64,000 nt of DNA from Anoplolepis gracilipes. Its lineage: Eukaryota > Arthropoda > Insecta > Hymenoptera > Formicidae. The notes under the pieces are model-generated. The model was not told the DNA's origin. It was given only the letters and a program-made list of their open reading frames with translations, and made no database searches. Location of the stretch: NCBI RefSeq assembly GCF_047496725.1, contig NC_132979.1, positions 8,969,001 through 9,033,000 on the forward strand, given 5' to 3'. Both the position numbers and the translations under genes were made by a program. Positions within the stretch are counted from its first letter, which is position 1; every line of letters starts with the position of its first letter. Of the stretch, positions 47,440 through 60,397 are shown piece by piece.

Positions 47440-48027
47440 CAGGATGACACAAATTAAGAAGGGATTTTGTCGCTTAAATGCTACATGCAAAATAGGCTCA
47501 CTTTTTTTTTTATAAAAACAAACAAACTCTCAAACTTGGATGATTTTTAAGAAATGTCTCTTTATTGTAAATAATATTTTCGAAAAATTTCCAACCAATA
47601 ATATTAATAACATTTCAAATAAAAATGTATCAAAGTATTATATCCATATTTGTTACATCTTTATTTGAAATTATCTCTCGCATCGTAATAATTATCGATG
47701 TAAATCCACTGATAATTAACATAAAATACATATTCATATAAATTAGCTTTTGTATTACATTATTGAAAAGCTAGTCTTTCGAAAATTATAAATTAGGAAA
47801 ATTTAAGAAGTCATTAAATTCTTTTACTTTTACTGTTATTATCAGCAACGAAATAACATCTTGCTCGTAATAAAATGTATAAAATAATATCTATATTATA
47901 TAATGGATATAATTTCCGAAAAACATGGCATTATAATATATTGCGGAATTTTTTCGAAATTGCGCAGGAAAAATCTGAAAAATTCCTAAACGACAAAACA
48001 TGACGTTCTCTTGCTCGTGTCACCCTG
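47440..48027. mobile_element. Possible TIR element with caggatgacac / gtgtcaccctg ends
   Basis: Left end caggatgacacaaattaaga and right end ttgctcgtgtcaccctg are inverted, and inner blocks ttttgtcgcttaaa and tttgtcgtttagga (the latter in reverse complement) also pair. The interior is AT-rich and noncoding. Confidence 0.55.
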
Positions 48028-48840
48028 TGTGGCCGATCATGTGTCAAAGCATTGTCGAGGCACTAATCCTAACTTATTTTCACTGGACGCTTCGATGAAT
48101 AAAACACTACCTAATGATATGTATGAGGGCATGCTAATCATTAACGAGAGGGGCGCATGGAACGCTAAACAGCCTGTAGGCCTCATTAATATTATCTTGC
48201 CCTTTATCCTCTTCACTTTTTTTTTTAAACACAAATATATTCATCTTTTTAAAACACAAATATATATATATATTTTCTTTTCTTCTCGTATTTTTTATAC
48301 AGAATATTCCACGTTTATCGCGCACGTCTTGACCTACGAAAATACCTGAAGTATTTTCTCATATTTCTCTTTAATAATTTAATAAAACTCTACAATTATT
48401 TAATAAATGTTGAAACGTTTGATAAATAAAATATTTTTGCAAATTTAATTTGTACATAAAAAATTTTTAGTTAAAATAGGTTTTTTCAATTTTTGAACAA
48501 AACAAAGAATAAAACTTAATTGTTGATTTGCACTTTTAAAATTTCGTAATTTCTTTATTTTCTTAACTATAATCAAGCAACAATCGATCACATATGTTAA
48601 TTACAGAACAACCAATATAATTCAGGGTATTAATTAAATATATAATCTCTCGCATTTACATCCATAAATCAAAAGATCACTTCTCTTCATTGTGTACATA
48701 AACTGTTTGCTTTTTGCCATGATACTCTTGTATTATATTGTAGCGAGAGTTCATTATAATGATATATCACGGCAATTTTCCGATGAGAAAAATGCTGAAG
48801 GACAACTCGTTATTCAAAAAGTCTAAAAAAAAATTGCTAA
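48028..48840. other. Spacer
   Basis: Overlapping frames at 48011-48349 (plus) and 48037-48325 (minus) partly lie in the preceding TIR and are not called. The remainder is AT-rich. Confidence 0.35.
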
Positions 48841-49390
48841 AATATCAGAAATGTCAAGAATGTCCCCAATTGCAATTTCTATTAGAGATACGTCGGTGCA
48901 ATTAAACTCGCTCAGCGTGTCCCTTATGTTAGTCACATCGCTCGTTGATGCAAGAACTCGACTCGGCAGATTGCTCGTCAGGATGACGGAGTTGCGCGAG
49001 TGCACCTGGGTACACTCCCGACAGTGCCATCGCATCGGTGAAGGAAACGAGGTCACGCCTTTGTGATCCATCACCGGATTTCAAGGGAACGATTTAATGG
49101 CGGCGCGCGTCCGCCACGCGCAAATTGCCCGTAACTCGCTCTTTGATGGGCATTAAGGTACTCGGCGCGGGGGTAAATTTTGAAAAATTGCCGATCCGCC
49201 CGATTTATCGATCGATCGTGCGATTCTCGACGAGAATATTCTCTCCCTGGAAGCGACGACGAGGAGTCGTCGTTTTACATACCGCGTATTCTCTCGACTA
49301 TGTAAAGCGAAGGGATCTCAGAGATTTCCCGCCCTTCCGCATGTGGTTCAAATCGCGCTACGATTCATCCGAATAGCAAATCGTTTCTGC
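48841..49390. other. GC-rich, CpG-containing island with open frames
   Basis: Strong rise in G+C with CpG clusters such as ggcggcgcgcgtccgccacg. A minus-strand ATG at 49069-49071 opens a frame of 82 codons to 48823 (MDHKGVTSFPSPMRWHCREC and onward), and a plus frame (49125-49376) lies beside it. Neither resembles a family I know. It could be a first exon with promoter, or conserved noncoding DNA. Confidence 0.3.
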
Positions 49391-49567
49391 AAGAGAGTTA
49401 AAAATTGCAGAGCTACGGAAATTATCAACTCTTTTCTTCCTCTGATAATATTAAAAACTGCTCAGAATTATTATGTGCATTAAAAAGTTGAAACAATACA
49501 GCACAGTAACTTGCAGAAATTTCTACACGATTGTTAGATCAACATTGTTAGACTTTTAACTAATGTA

Positions 49568-50630
49568 CAAGATGAGAATAAAGTATGGATACCCTGAAAA
49601 ATCTCGAAAAATATAAGTTTTACAGAAAAAGAATCTAAGGCAAGATCTATTCATCTTTTTTCATTTATCTCATATTTTATATTAAAAAGTATATTATGAC
49701 AAACTTCAAATTTCAGGAAATTCTTAACCAAAAGAGGTTTTATTATAGTGTTTTGGAAAGCTCTCGAGGTAAACTACAAGAATATGTAATTAAAAATAGG
49801 GTTTTCCAGAAATTGAAAGTGATCTTTAACCCTTTGAGTCATAGCGGGTCACCCAGAGACCCACCTTTTTTTCATAGTTTTTTATTGTTTTAACTACTTT
49901 TTTATTAACAAATACCGGATTTTTTGTTTCTACAGAGTCTCTAGAACATCAATAAGTGTAATAAAAATATGAACAGTCATTAATTGTTAATTGCAAAAAT
50001 ACCATATATAAACAAACAGCCAAAATTAGTACTTTTTTTTACGAAAAAATGCATTTTCTACTAATCTATTATGACAATAAATACGACAATTTTTTTATAA
50101 TCTTAGTACACTCTAAAGTATTTTTTAGAATTTTTTTAGAATTTTCCACCGTGTTGTTTTTGTTAAATCCTCCTTTTTTTGATAAAAAATATATAAAATA
50201 CAATATTTTCTGTTCTAAATTGAAAGTAACAGTTTGTATTCTGTTTTAAATTTTTTCTCTGAAGTTTTTTTTTAGATCGCAGAATCTGAAGCTAAAGGAA
50301 AAAAAATTTAATTTCCAAAATTTAATATAGGGATCTAATATGGCGGAAATAAAATTTCGTCTGCCTTATTGGATCCGCCATCTTGAATTTTGAAAATCTG
50401 ACAACGGATTCGTAATCAGCGACCCCAAAAACCCTCATATACCAAATTTTATAAAATACTGACAATTAGAAAAATTCGTGACTCAAAGGAATAAGCGACT
50501 ATTTAAGGTCAAATCAATGACGTCATCTTATATTCCTTTTGAAACCATACAATTTTTGTCTGAAACATTTTTCTGTAAAACTTATATCTTTCGAGATTTT
50601 TCAGGATTTCCATACTTTTTCCTCACCCTG
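49568..50630. mobile_element. MITE with degenerate cagggtgaggaaaaag ends, interrupted
   Basis: The left end (caagatgagaataaagtatg, TA before it) and right end (catactttttcctcaccctg, TA after it) match the element at 45045-45422. It is split at gtgatctttaa by the piggyBac-like insertion at 49832-50490, then resumes as gcgactatttaaggtcaaat. Confidence 0.82.
49832..50490. mobile_element. PiggyBac-like MITE nested in a cagggtg MITE
   Basis: Begins ccctttgagtcatagcgggt and ends gtgactcaaagga, inverted tips of about 12 bases. The left target is TTAA (49828-49831); the right is ATAA (50491-50494), one change away. The related element at 45045 has an uninterrupted gatcttcaagcgac at this site, which confirms the insertion. 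CCC tips and TTAA targets are hallmarks of piggyBac. No transposase is encoded. Subterminal atggcgg and ccgccat blocks pair. Confidence 0.82.
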
Positions 50631-50631
50631 T

Positions 50632-52830
50632 ATAGCAAAGAAATTTTATTTTTAATTCGTTACTTAAAGTGACTGTGAGAGACTACAATTTTTATTATTT
50701 AATTCATTATATTTATATTATTGAATATAAAAGACGTGCACTTTTCGAGATAAAAATAAATATACAGTAATAAAAAATGCATCCCTATTGAGAACTGCAA
50801 AAATAACAATGCTAGAATTAAAACAAGATAAATTAATAAAAATGTATTCTTGCAAAAACTGTTCGAGAGAAAGATGATAAAAAATTTCAAATTTAATAGA
50901 AAATTTGTTTCTTAAAAATTGTTAAAAATTTATTAGCAAATATAAAAAGAGATAACTGCAAAAATAATAACTTTTTCGAATAACGTCTTATTTTTTCGAC
51001 TTAAATATTACATCTTGTTTTCGGATTTCACATAGCGTTTAATATTTCGAAGAAATATATCCTACGACATTTCAGAATAATACAACCTCCGGAAATGCGT
51101 TGTCCTATTTCTCGGTTCTTTTTTCGGACTTTCCCGTTATGTGTGTTTGGGTATCTACCGTTTATAGATACCATCTTCTTCCATCGTAAATCCAATTGTA
51201 AAAAATCGGGTTATAAAGAATGGATGCTGAACGCATAAAAAAAGATTATCTGATTTTACTGCACGAATAGTAATATGTCTGCATTTTATTATAAATAGAT
51301 TACTGAACAAAGAGAGAATACTGATATATTGTAATATCTTTTTAAAACAATAAAATATAAAGTCGTTATCTAAAGGGTGGCGAATTTGAAAAAAATGTCC
51401 AAATTCTGATAAAATTTATGTGAATCATTGCTTTTTCTCATATCTAATTTTAAGACATGAAATATTTTTATTTGCAAATCACGTGTTTGCGTTTAATATA
51501 TATAAAGTAAGCGTATAAAATTCGACGTGCTTTAACTTTTCTCGTGCTGACAAAAAGAATTCGTTTACGATATAGAACGGGAAAATTTGTCATGAAAATA
51601 TCTTTCCTGAATCATTGACGTACATTTATTATACAATATATTCATAAAATTATTTATTGGAAAAATTGTCCACTATTTTCCCCTTTTTTTAGCAAGAAAA
51701 AAACAAACTTTGTGAATACCAATGAAATAGCAATAAAATATAACTGAGTGTTCCGAGTGTTAATTGCGCAATTAACACAGCACAGATTTGATCTAAAATA
51801 TTAAAATTTTAAATTAAATCAATTTGAAAAACAGATTAAAATCTGGAATAAAATTATTAAAAGTGTCATATTAAAAGATTGTGCTTTCATGAAAAAGATT
51901 TTACACATAAAGTTGTAATATCTGTCATTTAGAAAAGCTTTTCTGATACCAAATAAGTAAAAAATAATTTTTATGCTCTTTATAAAATATTCTTTAGAAA
52001 AGTCATACACGAAATAAAGAACACACACGTGCTACTACAAATTACTTCTGGGTGATGTTTTCTTTTGTCACCTACACAGCATCTTTTATGTTAGTTGGAA
52101 ACTCGGAATTTTTTGTCAAAATTAACTTTGAAACCGACTTTTTCTCGATGAAACTTGGAGTGGAAACTGTCATATGCTATAAATTTTTTATATTAACATT
52201 TTTTTAACAGATAATAAATTTTAGTTTAAATTAAAAGCTTAAATAAAAAGTTTAAATAAATTTTAGTTTAAAATTAATTTAAAGACGAGATTTCATTATT
52301 CATGTTAATACTTTTTCAAACTTATTTTGCCAAAATAATTCAATGTTAAATTTTATATTTCATGTGTTTACACAAATTTTTAATATAAACAAAGTATGTT
52401 TTTAAAAGAAGTGCGTAACTTTGGGGACACACCGTATAGACTTATCGCGCGAGTAGGTATATATATGTTATATATTTACATTCTCATTTCACTGTCGAGA
52501 GATACCATGTTTTTCCGTCATGCTTCTGACATGTAATGCTGGAGTCGATACGACAAAATGCTATCTCTCTCTTAAGCCGATTGACGTTAGAGCCGATGAT
52601 TAATCTGTAGAAAATAGTTTTGTCCTGCATGTTTAATTAAAATACATAATTAACATCATCCCTTTTTGCTTCCTTCTTATCTATCATTGTTTTTTTTTAT
52701 CTTTCATTCAACATCCGCAGATCGATGCTAGTTAACGGTCATATTTATCGATTGAGTAACAAATAATATATATTCTATGATTATAACATTGATATATGAA
52801 ACACGCACGTTCACACATTTATTCGCACAC

Positions 52831-52840
<10 letters not shown>
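50632..52840. other. AT-rich spacer
   Basis: No supported gene or element. Confidence 0.5.
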
Positions 52841-52888
<48 letters not shown>

Positions 52889-52898
52889 ATATATATAT
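52841..52898. repeat. TA microsatellite
   Basis: AT dinucleotide array with a single tct interruption near its end. Confidence 0.9.
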
Positions 52899-53250
52899 TT
52901 ATATATTTATTTATCTTTTTCTATGTAGATGATATGTAAATGGAAGATTTCGTATTTCCGACGAGTTTTATTCCTCGAAACTGGGCAAGATTTTTTTTTA
53001 TAGTATGTCAACGAAATGCCCGTTTTTAATAACCACGTCATTGACGCGAACTATCGTCAGTCGGACAATCACGCAAATCGTCATATTGACTCTGAAATAT
53101 TTCAAATATTAGCGTTTTATGAGAGTTGCTCACGCATGAATTGCGATAAATACGGTATCAAGTTAATATCGCAAGAAATCAGACAAGTATCTTTTTTTTT
53201 TTTTGAAATTTTGAGAAATTGTAAAAAGAAATGTTAAAACTGTAGACATA
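52899..53250. other. Spacer
   Basis: A 73-codon plus frame at 53016-53237 begins with ATG, but I see no recognisable feature in it. Confidence 0.3.
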
Positions 53251-53305
53251 ACGATGTTCACATCGTTTTGTTGTCAACCTAATTTCAATTAGGTTGACAA
53301 CAAAA
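53251..53305. repeat. Two adjacent hairpins
   Basis: A small hairpin (acgatg-ttca-catcgt, 53251-53266) abuts a perfect 19-bp hairpin with a two-base loop (53266-53284 with 53287-53305, centred on cctaatttcaattagg). Confidence 0.88.
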
Positions 53306-55160
53306 ATGCAATTATTAGTAAAATAAAATTACTTTTAAATTTAATTAGATTTTATTACTTTTTAATTTCGATGAATATAATTATTTAAATGACATATTAA
53401 ATTAAATATTGATAATTTTTTTAAAATATATATTCAATAAAATCAGATCTCGGACGTTATTTTTTTATTAACAGATCTTGTTGGAATTACGTCGACGATA
53501 TACGACGAATCCTGCATTAATTCTTTCGATTAATGATGATGAAGTAATAGCAAATATACTTTATAAAATCTGTTCTTTCTTTTTTTATCAGCTTAACTGA
53601 TTAAATTAGCCAGGTCCAAAACCTTAATTTTTTGACTTGTTTGATTTTTTGCGACAATAATCTGTTAGCTTCTTCTTTTCGTCTTTTGTCTGTGAAAATA
53701 AAATGCACTTTAAAATAACGAACAAATATGACTCTATAAAACACAAAAATAAAACGCGCTGATTAGACATTAGTTTTACTAAAACGTGCAAATAAACATC
53801 AGTTAGCTATAAATTGTGTAAGACATGTATTTCAGATGAGCAGAGTACACCTTTTATGATCTTTTATTTTATTTTGCAGAAAAGTTGCTTTGTGTGTTGG
53901 GGAAAATAAAATTAGAAAAATCATAAAAGGACGTATGCACAAATAATGATTGATTAACATTATTGCTAGACTCTATCATTTTCCTTTTATGTACTTTATT
54001 AAATTAAAATTAAAATTTTTGAATATATTGTTGAGCTTATATGGAAAACACGCGTTAAATAAAATTAAAAACAAAAGTTAATTAATAAAAGGAAAATAAT
54101 AAAAAAATTTCTATGAATATAGTTTTGATAACTTTTGATCTTAATTTACATCTTATAGATCATGTAAAGAGTGCATTGTTAAGTAATACATACTTTGAAT
54201 TATGTGAGGCTCTTTTTTCATTCTTGAGACATGTGATTTTAAAATATCAATTTTTTTAACAAATTTCTAGCCATTATTACATTATAAAGATAAACTTATT
54301 AATTATTTACTTCAACATCACGTTATACGTGATTTATTTTAAAATAAACTCTGACACACACACACACGGAAGGAGAGACTTTGTCCCTTTCCTCGCACCT
54401 TTCCTTCAAGGAAATTTTAATCTAACCCAAACCTAATTTCAATTTAAAATCAGGAATAAGTTTGGTTTAGGTTAGTTTTCCTCGTAAAACTATAAAATAG
54501 ATAGTTTAGAATTTGTCGTACAAAAAAGTTTGAAATAAGGGAATCCGACACTTGCATGTTCAAATCTTTAAATAAATATTTAATAATAATGAATAGTTGA
54601 ATGACAAATATTTAATGATGACCTAATCTTTTGAAAGTTATTAAGAATTATTATGTGAAAAACATATGTCAAGGTTAAGGTTATTGGGAGTAAATTTCCT
54701 ATTTAAAAAATTTTATTTTTTTAATATTTTTTAATATTTCAAAGTCCGCATATCTCAGGAATGAAAAGAGAACACATAATTCAAAGTATATATTACTTGA
54801 ATGCATTCTTTATAATATATATATAAAGAAAAGTGATCCGTCAGATGTGAGTTAATGTCAAAATTTGTTCTAGTTTTAATTTAGAATGTAATATATACAA
54901 TTTCTATTTTTCTCTCTTTCTCTCTTTCTTTCTCTCAAAACTAGTATTGTGTTTACATTTAAAAAAAATAATCACATTATACATAAAATACGCAATAACT
55001 GCAAAAATAATTATATATTACGTAATCATTTATAAATGCACATATCTCTCTCTTCTGATTTATTATATTGTGCATAATAAATAAGATCCACGTAAATCAT
55101 TTTCTGACAATTTGGATAATTTTAAAAATATATATAAAAAGCGAGAAATTCGGGGATATT
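53306..55160. other. AT-rich spacer
   Basis: Contains a short inverted aacctaa/ttaggtt pair at about 54421-54476 and a short CA run at about 54354-54366. No gene. Confidence 0.5.
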
Positions 55161-55720
55161 AAGTTTCAGGGAGCAAAGCGGAAAGATTCGCAAATACTTG
55201 CCTCCAGTGACGTTCTTCCGCTCGTGGCATCTGTACAAGAGATATCAATTTCAGATCAAAGCGGAGAGAGAGAGAGAGAGAGAAAGAAATTCAATTCGTT
55301 CTTGTGAACACAGAAATGCTCGGCGACGTGTATCACATACACGTGGTGTTCGAGTCTGATTGCAGAGTCGCGTGAGAGCTGACAAGGCACGACTGCAATT
55401 TTCAGTGTCGTCAGCGCCATCTCTCGAAATGTGAAATTTCCCTTGTAAAATTTCCACTCTCCGAAGTAGAATTCGCTCCGTATTATCTTTTCGACAATTA
55501 AGTCGCGCGAGCGTTACAATCGCTGAAATATCTCAGAGTTTATTTTTCATTCGTGTCTGATCTCACGAAAAATCGGATTATATGATTTTATCGCGATGCG
55601 TTGAAATCGAACTGTCCGCAAACTTGCGAGAGAATCCATAAATCTGCATATAAAGCCGAATGAATAAGCTGGATTCTCTAATGCATATGAGCTTACGATG
55701 TATGACGATATATCCCCCCC
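55161..55720. other. GC-richer island with a GA microsatellite
   Basis: CpG-containing stretch with a GA run at 55264-55289. Frames on the minus strand (55251-55457, 55547-55837) are unrecognised. Confidence 0.35.
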
Positions 55721-56583
55721 CCGCTCACCCCTTCCTACCTCTTGTGTTATGTATTTTTTTCTGCTTGTTAATTTCTTTTCAATTCTACAACAATCATACT
55801 TTTTACTATATCGATTCATATAGAACACCCTGTACATACGGCATATGTATGCATATACGCGTTTAAATTACGAGTAAATCTATTATTTACTAGCTTTTTT
55901 CGCAGAGACTCTTCTTACGATCTAATCTTTAATTAATCGCGCAAATATACATCTCTATCTCACTCTACTTAGAAAATATAATCTACCTTTCTGAAAATTT
56001 ATAATTTTTTATCTAAAGAATATATTGCGCGGTGCGTGTGTATCTGTGTGTACATACATATATATTATACGTGTGGGATATTCGAGTAAACGAATAAATG
56101 GCTGTTTTATTAGCGCAGATCATTTTGTACCTACTGATGACTAATCAAGTGACATTAATGTGTGACGTATCTGATTGAAAGTCAGATCAAATTTGCAAGT
56201 CGACAAACGCAAAAAAATAGAGACAGATACGTCCTGACTTAATTAATCTAGGATCCAGAATTCACCGGAATTCTTTTTTCGATTAATTTTTTTTTCGCTA
56301 CGGAAAAAAAACAAGAGACCGTTTATCACACATTTTTTCCTTCGCATTCGATTTTTTTAGATAAAGCTGAAATCGCTGACATGACCTAGGGTCCCGCAGC
56401 GGGTTTTGCGGCTCACAAGAGTTGTACGGTGCCTTAACACTTAAGCCTACAGCTAGACCTTGTCTCGTGCGTGACGTCACACGTTATATATCTGGATACA
56501 ATATAGTATATAATTATATTTGCATTTATATCTATATATTTATATGTACATCTCTGTTGCTTATCGATAATGTGTATGTGTAT

Positions 56584-56589
<6 letters not shown>
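55721..56589. other. Mixed spacer
   Basis: Includes gaacaccctg near 55823, perhaps a stray MITE tip, and a GC-richer patch around 56380-56480. Nothing coding recognised. Confidence 0.4.
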
Positions 56590-56645
<56 letters not shown>

Positions 56646-56646
56646 A
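56590..56646. repeat. TA then TG microsatellite
   Basis: AT array followed by gtgtgtgt. Long frames on both strands here (56422-56763) are artefacts of this array. Confidence 0.9.
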
Positions 56647-57466
56647 TATTTCTGGTTTTTTTTGCTTCCGTATCTCGCTGTCGCGAGACTCTAACAATGT
56701 CTGATTTTGATCAGTCGAAAAATTCTGGTTCCTTTTTATTGTTATATCTCGCCTTCTTAACATAACGATTCGACGTCGGCATTTCCGACGCGAGTTTCCT
56801 CCTCCTCCTCCTCCTCTGTTATTTATGTATTCTCGCGGTTAAAATATTCGAGTGTAAAACCGCAAATGTGCAAATGTAATAAATATTATATTAAATATTT
56901 TACAAGTTAATCTGCCTCCTTTGCTTCCGCCCTCTCGATCGAGGTAATCTCGTTTATTCTCGTAGATCTCTCACAAATGTTCGATCTCCATTCGTAACGA
57001 GACACATTTTAAATCTTTGTACATAAATAAATTGATCAGATTTATATAGACATTTAGATATAATTAAATTTGTCAATTTTCCTATTTTTTCATTTCTCCG
57101 ATTTCCATTTTATTAACATTTTATTTCCTTTATTATTTTTTAACAGTTATTTAAATTTGTCAAATTGATAATGATAATTAATGTAAATAAAATGATTTTA
57201 TTATTTGGTTTTTATTAACACTTTGAGCTGCGACTATTTTATTGCCCGCAAATTGTGCTGTATTACATTAATTGTTTGTCTATTATATATCACACATTTA
57301 TGATGTTTGTAATATATGTAAATTGTTAATTTACTAGAATCATGCGAATTATTGATTAATGTTATCAATGTTAAAAATGTTAAACATATATATATATATA
57401 TATTTATATACAATTATAAATTTAAAACATTTTTTGTCGTCAATTGTTTAATATATTACAAAGGCA
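56647..57466. other. Spacer
   Basis: A short (tcc)n run lies near 56796-56815. Otherwise nothing recognised. Confidence 0.45.
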
Positions 57467-57468
57467 AA

Positions 57469-57535
<67 letters not shown>
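57467..57535 (+). repeat. TG microsatellite
   Basis: GT dinucleotide array with one tgcg and two tgta interruptions. Confidence 0.92.
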
Positions 57536-57536
<1 letters not shown>

Positions 57537-58130
57537 GGATTATTGATTATTTCTGACAGGAATGTTAATAAACATAATAAATTTTCTGATTTGTTGAATT
57601 CTTAAAAATACAAAAGCATGGATGATGTAAAAACGTAACAGATTTCATAAATTTTTACGTATAAAAATTTCGTAATATATAAAATCAATTACTATTTGTT
57701 TAAACAATAAAGATAATTTTTTCAAGATTTGCATATTTTATATTAATTAAGTAAAATGAACTAAAATATTTCTGTTCTTTTTTCATAAATAAAAGAGAGG
57801 AAATTAAGATTTCATATTTGGATTTGAAACAAATGGTTTTTAATTAGAATTTAATAAAAAAATGAATAATAACTGCTTGACAGCTATAAAAATACACACA
57901 CATACACTGCCAGTTTAATTAATTATAAATAAAATTTTCTCGTGCATACATATTTCTGTCGTGTATCACAATGAGCTTTTTAACTAAACTCTCACCAATT
58001 TTTCTTTCTGTACGATCGCGTGGCCTTAATCACGACAAAGAAGCCTTAACAACAATCTTTACATTGAATTTGAAATCTTTTCACGCGTCGAGCGTGATAA
58101 AGAGACGCGAGGTACGAGTATACTCTTTCG
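57536..58130. other. AT-rich spacer
   Basis: Nothing recognised. Confidence 0.45.
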
Positions 58131-58936
58131 GACGCTAACAGCTCTGATATTTGTATTACTGCCGAAATTTACGACTTTTATCCAGATCAAGCCACCGCGG
58201 GAGCGGTTACGGTGTCGATAAAATGTTAAACGCGGAGACGAACCGAGAGAGCCTTAATGCGCCCGTAACCTTTAAACTCAAGGCGCATTTGCATCGGGAA
58301 CCACTTACCTCCTCCGTGATCCTATCTCGGATGGAAGAGTTCGTTCGCAATAAAATGAATAAATCGGACGATTGATTTCGAGTTCCTTCCCTCTCGCTTT
58401 CCCTGATTCGATATAAGACACGATATTAGTATTAATCATACATCGACAACGCCTTTGAAATTTTTCTAGAATAAATTTAGGTTAGGAATTTAGGTTTCCG
58501 CAAAACTAGACATTAAAAACTTATCTTTATAGTCACGGGAGAGTAGTAGAAATTTTCAAACTTTCTTTAAAAAGCACGGATAATGATAAACAATGAATAA
58601 TCGTCCAATTTCGCGTAACAAGTAGCGTGTATCTTCAAGAGAGAGTAGTTTTTTAAAAATTCACCGGGCGTGTTACTCGTTTTCCTTCTTTGAAAATCAG
58701 CCCAGACGCGTAGGTCTTCAGTCGTCTCCTCTGAAAGATACTCTTAAAAGCTTCGCGGAAACACGACGAGTCGTCTGCTTCATCTCAGCATCCGGAATTT
58801 TTGATTCCGTTGAGAGACTCCAAAGAGAGCACTTCTCGCTGAGACAGCATCAAGAGAACTCAGCGAGAAACGAGAGAATAACGACGTCATTGTAATTCGC
58901 CTCGATAAGAATATTGCTGTGAGTAGGTATTGTTCG
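58131..58936. other. GC-richer island
   Basis: CpG-containing. A 74-codon plus frame (58151-58375; first ATG inside is MLNAETNRESLNAP) has balanced codon composition but no recognised domain. The segment 58650-58900 is also GC-richer. Confidence 0.3.
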
Positions 58937-58959
58937 TTTTTTTTTTTTTTTTTTTTTTT
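58937..58959 (+). repeat. T tract
   Basis: Run of 23 T. Confidence 0.95.
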
Positions 58960-59164
58960 ATGTACGATACGTCACGGACAAGTGTCTCGTTCGATCGCGC
59001 TTCAATCGAATTAACGGGATTAATGAATTAAATTCCAGACGGATAATATAATTGCTGTATAATTCAAAGATTCGTACAACAACTATGTACTCTGTTTCAG
59101 AAGTTGTTATGTCGTTGCAAACAGATAGTTTTTTTGCGAGGAGAATCGATTTGTACAAAAAAAT

Positions 59165-59330
59165 TTTAAAAATCTAGATTGACCTTTATATGACCTTGAA
59201 AAATTATTGTTAGTTAGAGATTCAAGATTATCAATTTTTTTTTCACTTAAGACTATAAATTTTGTCTAAAACATTTTCTTGTGTAACATCAAGTTTCGAA
59301 GAAAATTCCTTGTAACACTTCATATATATA
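59165..59330 (+). repeat. One-arm fragment of the cagggtgtttcac MITE family
   Basis: ctataaattttgtctaaaac and the following catcaagtttcgaagaaaat match the right arm of 20910-21529 with several changes. The terminal caccct tip is missing, replaced by a TA run. Confidence 0.65.
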
Positions 59331-60396
59331 TATATATGAAAACTCTCACAAAGCGTCGAAAACAATAGGATGATAATTTCACACTTTTAATGTAGAACGT
59401 ATTTTATCCTAACGGGGTCCCAAGTTATTTTAATTACTTGGAAATTGAAAATTTCGTAACAATGGATTGCTATCTGCGCTCTCTCTCTTACTCGATTTTC
59501 TCATGCAGTTGCTATGGGAATTTATTAATCTTCCACTCTCGGCTCATTTTACGATAACTTATAGCGTAATAAATTATGAAGAGCAGAAGTTAAATTTCTT
59601 GCAAAATCGCGTTGAGCACTTGGATGAGGATATAACTTTTGATGCGAATTATCTCTCGGTCTTACCAATTTTCTTTTTCTTTCGTTGACTTTATCAACTA
59701 TGAAATAAATTATTTTAGCACCGACAGTTTGTGCAATAGTCCTAATTAATAGATTGCTATTATTTATTAGGTCTCTTTAAGTTTATCTTTTATTATAGTA
59801 TTCTAAAAATTGATTTAGTGTATCGAATCGGTTTATTGATGCTTTTTACTCTCTGTTGCTTGTTCTAGAATATAACTGCTAACAAATGGAATCATCCATT
59901 CTACAGGCTTTATAGTTTATGGTAATATTCTAAAGATGTCACACTTGTGTAAAGGTTAGAATACGCTTACGGTAAAGCCAGTAGATATTTTTGTTGTTTT
60001 GGTGATATAATTAGTTGTTTCTAAATTTTTCTAAACATTTTCTAGTCTTTTTTAACAATAAAAATTATCTATATAATAAATCTTTAATTACAATCAACGA
60101 TCATGGATTATATTTCTAATAACCTCAAACTCACGCATCCATTGAAATATTTAATTAAGTTTCTTTCTTCGTTAAAAAGAATTATATCTCTGTCAATACG
60201 TCAGCAATATATCTCTATCGCGATCGACGCGGTAAAAATTGACGTAACTTGGTCGCTTTCCGATTTAACGAGTTCGGAGTTAATAATTCACGACAGCTAA
60301 TTTTTTTTAGCTACACGTTTTACCGTCTTCGTCGTTTCTCCTCCTTTGTTTTCGTATGTTGAAAGTGATCTTGCGTATACAACTTATGTTAATCTG
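59331..60396. other. Spacer
   Basis: Several short frames (59467-59688, 60103-60300) without recognisable features. Confidence 0.35.
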
Positions 60397-60397
60397 G

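Noticed and set aside
48011..48349. 112-codon plus-strand frame
   Set aside because: It starts inside a TIR end (gtgtcaccctg) and ends in low-complexity sequence. No ATG-driven or domain evidence.
54420..54478. aacctaa / ttaggtt strings as interstitial telomere repeat (TTAGG)
   Set aside because: Only one or two irregular units. They form a small inverted pair rather than a tandem array.
56422..56763. Frames of 90 and 109 codons on opposite strands
   Set aside because: Both are carried by the TA array, giving Tyr-Ile repeats.
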